DNA of 64,000 bases from a virus: IMG/VR virus record IMGVR_UViG_3300009506_000084, positions 1 through 64,000 of that record. One strand, given 5' to 3'. Below the pieces are notes generated by a model. It did no database searches, was not told the origin of the DNA, and worked only from the letters and a program-made list of their open reading frames with translations. This document shows, piece after piece, positions 33,197 to 41,328 of the stretch. The translations under genes and the position numbers were made by a program. The number at the start of each line of letters is the position of its first letter. Within the stretch, counting starts at the first letter, position 1.

Positions 33197-33747
33197 CAAC
33201 CCATAGCCTGCCGTGGCTGTTGCCAGCGGCCATCGAGTTTCTTGAAGGCATCCTGACGCCGGAGGCCAGGGTGTTTGAGTGGGGCATGGGCGGCAGCACC
33301 CCGTGGCTGGCCGACCGCTGCGGGCTGCTTTGGTCGGTAGACCACAACCCGGCGTGGTTTGAGGCGTGCTGGCAGGAACTTTGCAGCCGCGGCCATGTCA
33401 ACCTGCTGCTCTACCCGCCGGAAGGCAGCGACCGCGGCGACGCATCCGACCCGGACGCCTTTCTGTCGTCCTGCAAGACCGGCAGCTTCGAACGGTACGT
33501 CAAGACCATCGGCCTGTGCAAGGACTACGACGTGGTCCTGGTCGATGGCAGGGCGCGGGCGTCCTGCATCAAGGCCGGGGCAGAGGCCCTCAAGCCGGGC
33601 GGCTGGCTGGTGGTGGACAACACAGAGCGGGACTGGTACCTGAGAAGGGCCGGAGAATACCTGAAAGGATGGCAATGCGTCGTGTTCAAGGAGTCGGGTT
33701 GGCAAACATCGTTCTGGCGGAAGCCAGGTGGGGAGTGTTGTGAATGA
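33178..33747 (+). CDS. SAM-dependent methyltransferase-like protein
   Basis: 189 residues. 'VFEWGMGGSTPWLADRCGLLWSVDHNPAWF' spans motifs I and II; 'DVVLVDGRARASC' and LKPGGWLVVDN are the later core. It belongs to a different subgroup from 32561, 33744 and 36123. GTG 33178 overlaps the previous gene by 19 bases; it lies inside that gene's last codons. Confidence 0.7.
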   Translation: MEGKQLTTHSLPWLLPAAIEFLEGILTPEARVFEWGMGGSTPWLADRCGLLWSVDHNPAWFEACWQELCSRGHVNLLLYPPEGSDRGDASDPDAFLSSCKTGSFERYVKTIGLCKDYDVVLVDGRARASCIKAGAEALKPGGWLVVDNTERDWYLRRAGEYLKGWQCVVFKESGWQTSFWRKPGGECCE

Positions 33748-34289
33748 ACCTGACGAACCTTGCTTACCTGGTAGACAAAGCCGTGGAAACCGACCCGCCA
33801 AAAGACCTGCTGGCCTATTGTGGCGACCAGTACCGGCCTTATTATCACTTGCTGTACCTTTTGGCATTACACACGCCACACGCCTGCGTGGAATTGGGGG
33901 TCGAGAAGGGACGGGGCGCGTTCGCAATGGCGCTAGCAGGACGTGATGTGTGGGGGATGGACCACACGCGGCGGGACGAACTGGCCGTGGTCGAGCGCCG
34001 GTTCCCCAACTTCCATTACCTGGAGCAGAGCAGCCTTCCGGTGCCCAAGCGGGTCAAGGCGCCCGTCGGCCTGCTGCACGTGGACACCGAACACAGCTAC
34101 GCCCAGGCCAGGGAAGAATTTTGGGCGTACAAGGAGTATCTTCCCATCGGTGGGACGGTCTGTTTCGATGACACCCACGCCCAGGAATATCAGGTCGCCC
34201 ATTTCGTGACCACCTTGCCGTGGCCGACTATCTTCGATGACCGTCTGCACGAATGCGGGTACGCGGTCGTGGTCTATACCGGGGGCTAA
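33744..34289 (+). CDS. SAM-dependent methyltransferase-like protein
   Basis: 181 residues. PYYHLLYLLALHTPHACVELGV, then KGRGAFAMALAG and 'PVGLLHVDTEHSYAQ' with VCFDDTHAQEY. Same architecture as 32561 and 36123 with the PYY lead-in before motif I. ATG overlaps the preceding TGA. Ends before the tagged ART. Confidence 0.68.
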   Translation: MNLTNLAYLVDKAVETDPPKDLLAYCGDQYRPYYHLLYLLALHTPHACVELGVEKGRGAFAMALAGRDVWGMDHTRRDELAVVERRFPNFHYLEQSSLPVPKRVKAPVGLLHVDTEHSYAQAREEFWAYKEYLPIGGTVCFDDTHAQEYQVAHFVTTLPWPTIFDDRLHECGYAVVVYTGG

Positions 34290-34290
34290 G

Positions 34291-35154
34291 ATGAGTGATT
34301 TGGAATGGAAGCTGGAAAAATCAAACCCAAGCCAGCCCCGCATCCCGCCTGGTGTGCCGGAAGGCGGGCAATGGACCCAGGCGTCGGGGCTGGGTGGGGG
34401 AGGAAAGCCGATGGGTAACCTACGGGGTCGTTCTGGTCGTAGTGACCCCAAACTGCCAAGAGATAGGGCGGGTCAAGCTGTCCTGTCTGGTCTGGCAAAA
34501 GGAACCCCTGACGGCATGCGGAAATTAGGTTTACACGGGTGGTCAAATCCGACACTGGAAGATGCCAAGCTCGTAAAAGATGAGATTTGCACAGAGCTAA
34601 CAGAAAAAACAGGCCTGCCCTATAATACAGTGAGAACATTGGTTAAAACCTGGGCGGAAAGCTCTGCCGACAATAACGTGCTGTCACTCCAATTGCAAAA
34701 GGCAGCAAGCGATGAATTTGGGTTGAAGCTGAGGCAATCTGTCAGAAGCCGTCTCAAGAAAAATATTGAACTAATGAGTGACCTTTCATCGCACAAAAGC
34801 CTAGAAAACCTCAACCTTACCGAAAAAGATGCCCGTGGATTCTTGAGGGCTATGTACAACAATACGCAAAAGCGGCTTGCCGACAGCGGTATCAAAGAGT
34901 TAACCCTGTATCGTGGCAGTGAGAGCTTTGAAAAGTATGAAGGACAGGATATTCGGTTGTCTGGAAATCCCATGCAATCCTGGTCTGTCTCTAATTATGA
35001 GGCGTCTCTTTTTGGAAGGGCTGCGGTAATGAGGGTTCCGGCGACATCTATCATCAGCAGCGCCAGGACAGGGTTCGGTTGTCTATCTGAGGGGGAATTC
35101 GTGATATTGGTTGGAAATGATTCTGACCACACGGCGACAGTCCTTGAGGCTTGA
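34291..35154 (+). CDS. Tagged ADP-ribosyltransferase with helical middle domain
   Basis: 287 residues. Tag LEWKL, then NPSQPRIPPGVPEGGQW (residues 12-28). A helical region ~residues 55-200 follows, then the ART core: LYRG with Arg208, SWS (230-232), and SEGEF with Glu267/Glu269. E-x-E suggests arginine modification. Base composition is clearly more AT-rich than the surrounding glycosyltransferases and methyltransferases, pointing to separate origin. The start is ATG 34291, one base after the previous stop. Confidence 0.76.
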   Translation: MSDLEWKLEKSNPSQPRIPPGVPEGGQWTQASGLGGGGKPMGNLRGRSGRSDPKLPRDRAGQAVLSGLAKGTPDGMRKLGLHGWSNPTLEDAKLVKDEICTELTEKTGLPYNTVRTLVKTWAESSADNNVLSLQLQKAASDEFGLKLRQSVRSRLKKNIELMSDLSSHKSLENLNLTEKDARGFLRAMYNNTQKRLADSGIKELTLYRGSESFEKYEGQDIRLSGNPMQSWSVSNYEASLFGRAAVMRVPATSIISSARTGFGCLSEGEFVILVGNDSDHTATVLEA

Positions 35155-35172
35155 AGTAAAAGGGTATAAAAC

Positions 35173-35346
35173 ATGACCAAAAAAGAAGAATTGCCACTGG
35201 TTGACCCAGACGACCCGGAAGAAAACGAAGATTGGATACTGACGCCAGAGAAGCGCAAGCGGGAGGTGGCGCTGTTTGACGGGTTGCCTGAGAAAAAGAC
35301 GTACAAAATAACCTGGCAAGAAGAAAAACAGCCCAAAGAAGAATAA
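35173..35346 (+). CDS. Small acidic/lysine-rich ORF after the ART gene
   Basis: 57 residues, starting MTKKEELPLVDPDDPEENED, then WILTPEKRKRE. The W-x-L-[TE] segment recalls the W-x-L motif of the tags, and the charged composition recalls the other small ORFs after tagged genes. It may be a partner or inhibitor of the ART, but this is inference. It ends two bases before the next tagged gene. Confidence 0.5.
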   Translation: MTKKEELPLVDPDDPEENEDWILTPEKRKREVALFDGLPEKKTYKITWQEEKQPKEE

Positions 35347-35348
35347 AG

Positions 35349-36026
35349 ATGGACAAGTATCACTGGAAGCTGGAAGTACAAAAGGGGTTTGACCCCAATC
35401 AACCCCGATGGCCTGCCGGGATGCCGTGGGGCGGTCAATGGCGGTCGCTTGGCGGGCAAGGCAGCGAAGTGTTGGATTTCGGGACCAATTGGGGAAAAGC
35501 CAGCGATTGGGGCCGGGAAAGCTCTCGACGGTGGACCAAGACTGTCACCAAAGAAGAAAAAGATGCCATCTTCCGCTACACGGCAAGTGGTTGGTATTCA
35601 ATAAATAGAATACTCAGGGGAAAGAACCGGGAGGATGATTTCAACCTAGATTTTCGGGGAGACAAGCAAAAGCTGGACTCGGCTCTTTCCCGTTCCACAA
35701 TCCCTTCCAATGTCAAGGCATATCGGGGCATGTGCAAAGGAGACAAATGTGCTGAAAGAATTAGCCAGCTTCAACCAGGAGACACATTCACTGACAAAGG
35801 ATACACTTCTACTTCCCTGGTTGCCAACATCGCATTCAGAAAACGGGTGATGGTCAACATCACAGTGCCCAAGGGGACCAAGGCGGCTTATATTGACCAC
35901 CTATCCGAGAACAAGGGCGAATATGAACTGCTTATTGCAAGAAACTCAACCTTTCGCGTGGATGCTGTAAGGCGAGAAGGGGAATTGATAGACCTAGACG
36001 TAACCCTCATCGGACAGGGAGAATAA
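35349..36026 (+). CDS. Tagged ADP-ribosyltransferase
   Basis: 225 residues. Tag HWKL, then DPNQPRWPAGMPWGGQW (residues 15-31). ART motifs: AYRG with Arg126, YTSTS (152-156) and GEYELLI with Glu191/Glu193. A short helical part separates tag and core. Like its upstream paralogue it is AT-richer than the neighbourhood. Two ARTs in tandem with a small ORF between them suggests a modular effector locus. Confidence 0.78.
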   Translation: MDKYHWKLEVQKGFDPNQPRWPAGMPWGGQWRSLGGQGSEVLDFGTNWGKASDWGRESSRRWTKTVTKEEKDAIFRYTASGWYSINRILRGKNREDDFNLDFRGDKQKLDSALSRSTIPSNVKAYRGMCKGDKCAERISQLQPGDTFTDKGYTSTSLVANIAFRKRVMVNITVPKGTKAAYIDHLSENKGEYELLIARNSTFRVDAVRREGELIDLDVTLIGQGE

Positions 36027-36027
36027 C

Positions 36028-36126
36028 ATGAAAAAAGAAGACAAGTTCATCTGGGAAGATGACGACATTATCATTGTGAAAAAAGACAAAAAGCCGGAAA
36101 AGAAAAAGGAACCCAAAAGGAAATGA
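36028..36126 (+). CDS. 32-residue acidic/lysine-rich ORF after the second ART
   Basis: Product begins MKKEDKFIWEDDDIIIVKK and ends in a Lys/Pro/Glu-rich tail. It starts two bases after the ART stop and its stop overlaps the next ATG. 'EDDDIIIVKK' is close to the GVFVK/GVFAVK segment after GNAT domains. Too short for family assignment, but the coupled arrangement supports translation. Confidence 0.42.
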   Translation: MKKEDKFIWEDDDIIIVKKDKKPEKKKEPKRK

Positions 36127-36695
36127 ACCCTGGCTGGTTTCATGCGCTGGCTGACATCGCAATGGCAATGCCGGTGTGGCCTGATGAACGGTTTCCGCCG
36201 TCGCCCTATTACCGGTTCTTCCGGGCGTTGGCCTCTAATCTGCACCCAGGGTTGAGTGTGGAGCTTGGCGTCTGTGGCGGTGGCGGGTCGTTTCACCTGG
36301 CCGTCGGGTGGCCGGATGGCGTGGTGGTGGGCATAGAGAACGGCAAGCCGACGCCCCAACAGCGGGACAACTGGCATTTCATCGAGTCGTTCTGCCCCAA
36401 CTTCAAGTTGTGGGAGATTGACAGCGTCCTGGCGGCTCCGCTGGTTTCGGCGGAGTATGGGGCGACCAACATTCTGTTCATTGACACGACCCACACCTAC
36501 GACCAGACCATGGCCGAGTGGAACGCCTGGGAACCCTGGCTGGCGACCAGCGCCGTGGTCATGTTGGACGACCTATTCCGTCCGGGCATGGAAGACGCGT
36601 GGAGCGACATCCCGTGGCCGAACAAGCTGCGATTGGACCAACTGCACGACGGGTCACCGGGCATCGGTGGGGGATTTGGGGTGGTATGGCGATGA
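36123..36695 (+). CDS. SAM-dependent methyltransferase-like protein
   Basis: 190 residues. PYYRFFRALASNLHPGLSVELGV, 'GGGGSFHLAVGWPDGVVVGIEN', 'TNILFIDTTHTYDQTMAEW' and AVVMLDDL. Same subgroup as 32561 and 33744. The four methyltransferases lie within 4.2 kb, broken only by the two ARTs, so the ART block looks inserted into a methyltransferase run. Confidence 0.7.
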   Translation: MNPGWFHALADIAMAMPVWPDERFPPSPYYRFFRALASNLHPGLSVELGVCGGGGSFHLAVGWPDGVVVGIENGKPTPQQRDNWHFIESFCPNFKLWEIDSVLAAPLVSAEYGATNILFIDTTHTYDQTMAEWNAWEPWLATSAVVMLDDLFRPGMEDAWSDIPWPNKLRLDQLHDGSPGIGGGFGVVWR

Positions 36696-37888
36696 AAAAG
36701 GCACTCTTGGTCGAACCCCAAAAGGGGCAGGATTGGGGCAACAACAACCAGTATGTCGGCCTGTTGCGCGTCGGGCGCTGGCTGCAAGCGACTGGTTACG
36801 ATGTGCGCTACGCGGTCATGCCCGACCTTCCGGCACGGGAGGAATTCTCACCCGAAACGGTCTATGTCACGTCCATGTTCACCTACGATTACCCGAATGT
36901 GTGGGATGCGGTCCACACCTGCAAACGCATGTACCCGGCGGCGGAAGTCCAGTTGGGTGGGGTCTACGCGACCATCTGCCACGAACATGCCATGCAAAGC
37001 GGTGCCGATGTGGTCTACCAGGGCAGACACGCACAGGCCCGGTTCTACCCGCCCAATCCCAACCTGCTGCCCGAAAGGCCGCAATTGGCCTACCTGTTCA
37101 CCAGTTATGGATGCAACCGGGGCTGCACCTATTGCGCAACCCACCTGTTGTTTGGCAAGGGCATGGAGCAATCCGACCCGCAAATCGTCATCAGCGAAAT
37201 CAAGTACCTGACCCGGCTTGGCTATCGCCGCATCCGGTTCGGGGATGACAACATTCTGTTCAACGCCGAAAACCACATCAACCGGGTCTGCGAAGAAATC
37301 TTGCATCACGGCGTCAAGGCCCGGTTCGAAGTCCCTGGCGGTATGACGGCCAAGGAATTGACCCAGGAAACGCTGGACCTGATGCGAAGGGCCGGGTTTG
37401 AGCAGTTCAGCTTCGCCATTGAAAGCGTGTCCGATGCGGTCCTCAAAAAGATGGGGCGGGCCGACCATACCGACCGCGAAGACCTGACAAGGGCCGTCGA
37501 AATGTGTGAACGGTCAGGCCTTAAACGGCGAGACATCGACGTGTATTTTCTCATCGGCTTGCCCTACCAGACCCTGGAAAGCATGGTCGATACGCTGGTG
37601 TTCCTGCTGGGCCTGGGAGTTTGGGCGCATCCCCAACGACTGACCCCCATTCCCCATACGGTCGAATGGAAGCGCATGAAGCTGGAAGATTGGGACTACC
37701 GCGACTTGTATTATCGGGATTTCGTCGCCCCAGACCAGGACAACTTCACCGGCGACGACCTGAATGCCATCTATCTGCTGGCGCGCATGTTCAATGTGGG
37801 AAGCAGGTTAACCAGCGGGGTCAACTGGCTGACCCAGGAAGGACGCGTGCAGGAAATGTTCCGCCAAAAGCTAAGGGAAACCCTGTAA
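36692..37888 (+). CDS. Radical SAM protein with B12-binding-like N-terminus
   Basis: 398 residues. The [4Fe-4S] motif CNRGCTYC has Cys141, Cys145 and Cys148. The N-terminal ~110 residues (VGLLRVGRWLQATGYDVRY, VYVTSMFTYDY, EVQLGGVYAT) resemble the B12-binding/radical SAM leader domain. The later 'IRFGDDNILFN', 'RFEVPGGM', FSFAIES and DVYFLIGLPYQT are strands of a TIM barrel. Such enzymes methylate or rearrange sugars and lipids. Radical SAM enzymes are rare in phage morphogenesis clusters. ATG 36692 overlaps the previous stop. Confidence 0.85.
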   Translation: MKKALLVEPQKGQDWGNNNQYVGLLRVGRWLQATGYDVRYAVMPDLPAREEFSPETVYVTSMFTYDYPNVWDAVHTCKRMYPAAEVQLGGVYATICHEHAMQSGADVVYQGRHAQARFYPPNPNLLPERPQLAYLFTSYGCNRGCTYCATHLLFGKGMEQSDPQIVISEIKYLTRLGYRRIRFGDDNILFNAENHINRVCEEILHHGVKARFEVPGGMTAKELTQETLDLMRRAGFEQFSFAIESVSDAVLKKMGRADHTDREDLTRAVEMCERSGLKRRDIDVYFLIGLPYQTLESMVDTLVFLLGLGVWAHPQRLTPIPHTVEWKRMKLEDWDYRDLYYRDFVAPDQDNFTGDDLNAIYLLARMFNVGSRLTSGVNWLTQEGRVQEMFRQKLRETL

Positions 37889-37889
37889 A

Positions 37890-38624
37890 ATGGAATATAT
37901 CGTGGTAGGCACCCATGAATACGAATGGGCGACGGCCGTTTTTGCCCGCCTGTTCAACAAGTATTGGAATTCAGTGACCCCGGTCACCTACTGGTGCGAC
38001 CGGGAACCCAAGGTCAGGCTGCCCGACAACTTCACGGCCCGCCAGGTCCCGGCCTACAAAGAAGGCATCTGGCCGTGGAACAACTGGTTCAGCAATGGAT
38101 TGAAAAGCATCTTGGAGACGTTAAGGGAGCAGCATGTGGCCCTGTTTCTGCCCGACCACTGGCTTTCAGCGCCCGTGGACCTAATCGGCGTGGAGCAGAT
38201 GCACCGCTACATGATGTTCAACGAAGACGTGCTGCGCGGCAACCTGACCGCCGGGACATGCCTGGATGGATATGGTATAATAGTCAAGTGGCTTGAGGGT
38301 CGCCGGGTTGTGCAGGTTTCCCCGACCGACGCTCATTGTGCGCTGTACGGGGGGCTGACCTTCTCCCCGGCCCTTTGGGACGTTCGGAAGCTGGCGTCCC
38401 ACCTGGAATCAGGGTGGAACCTGTGGATGACGGAGAGGGTCGGGACGGAAAAGATGGCAAGAGAAGGGAAATGGCGCTCGGTCGGCATCCTACCTGCCCC
38501 ACTTGAAAGGACACACGGGCTGAGCCAGCGAGAGCCGCGCACGGCCTTTTTGAACGGGTTGCAGCCAGAGGACCGAAGGATGGTCATAGACATGTTGCCA
38601 GAAGGATGGAACTATCGTGATTGA
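37890..38624 (+). CDS. Glycosyltransferase-like protein
   Basis: 244 residues. 'EQHVALFLPDHWLSAPVD' could be the donor or metal site region; the N-terminus MEYIVVGTHEYEWATAVFARLFNKY is alpha/beta. Clear D-x-D is not visible, so identity rests on context and weak resemblance. It contains an internal TATAAT (38276-38281) at Gly-Ile-Ile codons, probably coincidental. Confidence 0.45.
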   Translation: MEYIVVGTHEYEWATAVFARLFNKYWNSVTPVTYWCDREPKVRLPDNFTARQVPAYKEGIWPWNNWFSNGLKSILETLREQHVALFLPDHWLSAPVDLIGVEQMHRYMMFNEDVLRGNLTAGTCLDGYGIIVKWLEGRRVVQVSPTDAHCALYGGLTFSPALWDVRKLASHLESGWNLWMTERVGTEKMAREGKWRSVGILPAPLERTHGLSQREPRTAFLNGLQPEDRRMVIDMLPEGWNYRD

Positions 38625-40479
38625 CCTTTCGATTGTGACCGGAACCTACAATCGCATAGACCTGTTGCAGAAAATGGTTGCATCGGTAAGAAGCTCGGTC
38701 ACACCCAGGGAGACGCCCATCGCCCGGTTTGAGGGGCTGACCTGGGAGATTATCATCGTAGACGGCGGCTCAACCGACGGCACCCAGGATTGGGTCAGGC
38801 AGCAACCGAACTGCCGCCTCATCGAGCATGGCAAGCTGCTCGGTGCGGTCAAGGCGTTCAACGACGGGGCCAGGGCTGCCGGCGGCACCTATGTGGTCCT
38901 GGGCAACGACGACGTGGAATTCCTGGACGACGCCCTGTGGCGGGCCTGGCTGTTCATGCAGACCTACCCGATTGTCGGTATGGGCTGTTTCTACCAGGAC
39001 CGCAGCAATCCGGGCAAGCCACCTGCCCCGTGGCACGTCGAGCAGATGCCAGCGGTGGCGGAGCAGGACGGCCAGTATCGCCCGGTCCACGTCGCCTACG
39101 GCCAGGTGTGCATCGTTCCCCGCGAACTGGGCAACGCCCTTGGGTGGTGGGGCGACTATTTGCACACCTATGGGGGCGACAATGAACTGTCGTCCATGGT
39201 GTACGAGAGCGGGTACAAGGTGGTCCCGCTGTATTGGGGGCCAGACGTGTCCCCTCCCGTGCGCGGGGCAGACCCGCGCCACATCGCCAAAATCCACGAC
39301 AACAAGCCAGATGACGCCCTCAGGAAATTGAACAACATTGACGGGGCCAGCGACCCGCGGGGCGTCGGCCCACGGGGGGCGCGGAGCCATCCTGACTCTT
39401 TTGCCTGGGGGCGCAAGTGGACCCAGCGCTGGCGGTCCATGGGGCGGCGCGACCTGGGCGGGCCAGAGATTCGGCACCGGCCCCAAATTGCCCTTACCTT
39501 GCCGGAAGTCGAGCGGTTTTTGTACCTGCCCATCTACGAGCACGGATACCCGGTCCAGCAGCAGCAGAAGCGGGGATTGCGGGAAGCCCTGGGCCGCGCC
39601 GGGGTTGTGGCTGAGTATGATTATGTCACGCGCCACCGCAACGGGGCTGACCTATTTGCGGAATTGCGGGATATTTGCGGGTTGTTCGGGCCAACCGTTG
39701 TCCTGACGCAGCTACACGGCCCGGACCCCATCGGCCCGGACCTCATCGGTCGGTTGCGCGGGGAAGCGTTGGGGGCCTGGTTCGTCAACTGGAACGGCGA
39801 CTTCTGGCCGCAGAACCTGCTGTCTGACGGCGGGGTGGCGCTGGCGCGGGCGGTTGACCTGCAACTGACGGTCAACCGGGAGGTCTTGGAGGAATACGGC
39901 AAGCTGGGCGTCCAGGCCGGGTACTGGCAAATCGGGTGGGAGCCGGACGGGGTCGGCCACGAACCACGCCCGGAGGACCATTGCGACATTGTCTTTCTAG
40001 CGAACGGGTACAGCCGGGAACGGACCCGTTTTGTCGACCAACTGCGAAAGCTGCCGTACAACTTCCGGCTGTGGGGCAGCGGATGGCCTCAAAGCTATAC
40101 GGTCGGCCATTGCACCTACGATTTTATCACTGCCTGTCGGGCGTACCGGGGGGCGCGATTCTCCATTGGGGACAGCCAGTGGCCGGACAGCGGGTTTGTC
40201 TCCAACCGGGTCATGCAAGCCCTGGTTGCAGGCGGGTCGGCGCTATGCCACCAGTGGTTCCGCGACATGGAACATTTGGGCCTCATCGACGGGGAAACCT
40301 GCATCGTGTGGCGCGACTTCGGGGAATTGAAGGACAAGCTGCATTACTACAGCCAGGATGAGGGCAAGCGGGCGCAGATTGCAAAGGCCGGGGAACAACT
40401 GGCGTTGGAGCGCCACAGCTTCGACCAGCGGGTCCATGAGCTGATGACCATGAAACCGACGGCGGGAGATTGGCGATGA
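38617..40479 (+). CDS. Bifunctional glycosyltransferase (GT2 + GT-B/CgeB-like)
   Basis: 620 residues with two catalytic domains. The N-terminal GT-A has 'VTGTYNRIDLLQKMVASV', 'EIIIVDGGSTDGT' and 'VVLGNDDVEF' (residues ~1-300). The C-terminal GT-B-like part has DIVFLANGYSRERTRFV, RLWGSGWPQSY and 'GFVSNRVMQALVAGG' (residues ~440-600). Fusions like this build repeating or branched glycans. Start GTG 38617 overlaps the previous stop. Confidence 0.78.
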   Translation: MIDLSIVTGTYNRIDLLQKMVASVRSSVTPRETPIARFEGLTWEIIIVDGGSTDGTQDWVRQQPNCRLIEHGKLLGAVKAFNDGARAAGGTYVVLGNDDVEFLDDALWRAWLFMQTYPIVGMGCFYQDRSNPGKPPAPWHVEQMPAVAEQDGQYRPVHVAYGQVCIVPRELGNALGWWGDYLHTYGGDNELSSMVYESGYKVVPLYWGPDVSPPVRGADPRHIAKIHDNKPDDALRKLNNIDGASDPRGVGPRGARSHPDSFAWGRKWTQRWRSMGRRDLGGPEIRHRPQIALTLPEVERFLYLPIYEHGYPVQQQQKRGLREALGRAGVVAEYDYVTRHRNGADLFAELRDICGLFGPTVVLTQLHGPDPIGPDLIGRLRGEALGAWFVNWNGDFWPQNLLSDGGVALARAVDLQLTVNREVLEEYGKLGVQAGYWQIGWEPDGVGHEPRPEDHCDIVFLANGYSRERTRFVDQLRKLPYNFRLWGSGWPQSYTVGHCTYDFITACRAYRGARFSIGDSQWPDSGFVSNRVMQALVAGGSALCHQWFRDMEHLGLIDGETCIVWRDFGELKDKLHYYSQDEGKRAQIAKAGEQLALERHSFDQRVHELMTMKPTAGDWR

Positions 40480-40721
40480 CCTTGTGTCGACAACGCAACG
40501 CCGGGTCCAAATTGCACCAGGTCTATTGCGACCTTTGCGCCGAGATGTTTGAATGGCCCAAAGGGGAAAAGGTGTTTGGGTTCTGTGATACCTGCGGGCG
40601 TGCAACCTGGTGTACCGACGTGGTCCTTTCTGGATTGCCCTACGCAATCACGAAACCTTACGGGAGAACATTTGGTGATGAGCGGGAAAGACAAGCAGCA
40701 ATGGCGGCTTACCAAATATAG
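40476..40721 (+). CDS. Zinc-ribbon small protein
   Basis: 81 residues with CDLCAEMFEWPKGEKVFGFCDTCG, two Cys pairs 20 residues apart, as in treble-clef or zinc-ribbon folds. ATGA overlap with the glycosyltransferase. It overlaps the following tagged GNAT by about 44 bases. Confidence 0.52.
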   Translation: MTLCRQRNAGSKLHQVYCDLCAEMFEWPKGEKVFGFCDTCGRATWCTDVVLSGLPYAITKPYGRTFGDERERQAAMAAYQI

Positions 40722-41328
40722 CGCCAACCAACCGAGAATTCCCGCGGGCCAGACCGGGGGTGGTCGCTGGACCAGCAGCAGCTTGCGGATAGAGGAAATT
40801 AAAGACACTCATCGGGAAATAGCCGCATCCGAAATCGACCGGGAATGGGTTGGAACGCGGAAACAGGTAGGGGTCGCCGCAATGCGCCTGCTTGCAGGTA
40901 GACCCATCGCCCTGTATGATGGGGATGAACTGGTCGGCGCGGCCAACCTTGCCCACTCAACCAGCCCTGTCCGGGTTCAAAATTGGGACGGGCCGTGGGG
41001 CATGGAAGTTTACTGGCTGGCGACCAAGCGCAAGGGTTATGGCAAGCAAATTTTGGAGGCCGTCCGGCAAAAAGCGGCCAGTGAGGGAGAAACCATCTGG
41101 CTTTCCTCCTACAAGGACGCCCGCCCATTCTATGATGCAATGGGCATGAAAAGGGTCGGGCCGGAAAGCAGTCGTTACTTTTATCCCAAAGAGGGGGAAA
41201 AGAAAAAGGACAAGATTGAAGTGTTGGAACCGGAAGAAGGGGTTTTTGCTGTCAAGGAAGATGAGTGGGAAACAGAAAAGGGGCAATTGGGGTGGAGCCT
41301 AACCAAAAAGGAGGGCAACACGACATGA
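40678..41328 (+). CDS. Tagged GNAT acetyltransferase
   Basis: 216 residues. Tag QQWRL, then ANQPRIPAGQTGGGRW, as in the ARTs and peptidase. The GNAT core has VYWLATKRKGYGKQILEAV (acetyl-CoA loop) and RPFYDAMGMKR. The tail is LEPEEGVFAVKEDE, then a second W-x-L (LGWSLTKK). It is nearly the same arrangement as the C-terminus of the portal fusion. The start could also be GTG 40675. Overlaps the next gene by four bases. Confidence 0.78.
   Translation: MSGKDKQQWRLTKYSANQPRIPAGQTGGGRWTSSSLRIEEIKDTHREIAASEIDREWVGTRKQVGVAAMRLLAGRPIALYDGDELVGAANLAHSTSPVRVQNWDGPWGMEVYWLATKRKGYGKQILEAVRQKAASEGETIWLSSYKDARPFYDAMGMKRVGPESSRYFYPKEGEKKKDKIEVLEPEEGVFAVKEDEWETEKGQLGWSLTKKEGNTT

Noticed and set aside
34621-34626. 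TATAAT in the tagged ART gene
   Set aside because: Sits in an AT-rich coding stretch without a TTG -35 at the right distance.
38276-38281. TATAAT inside the 37890 gene, preceded by TGG
   Set aside because: No TTG -35 at 17 bp (GGGACA instead) and no operon boundary; codons read normally, so probably chance.
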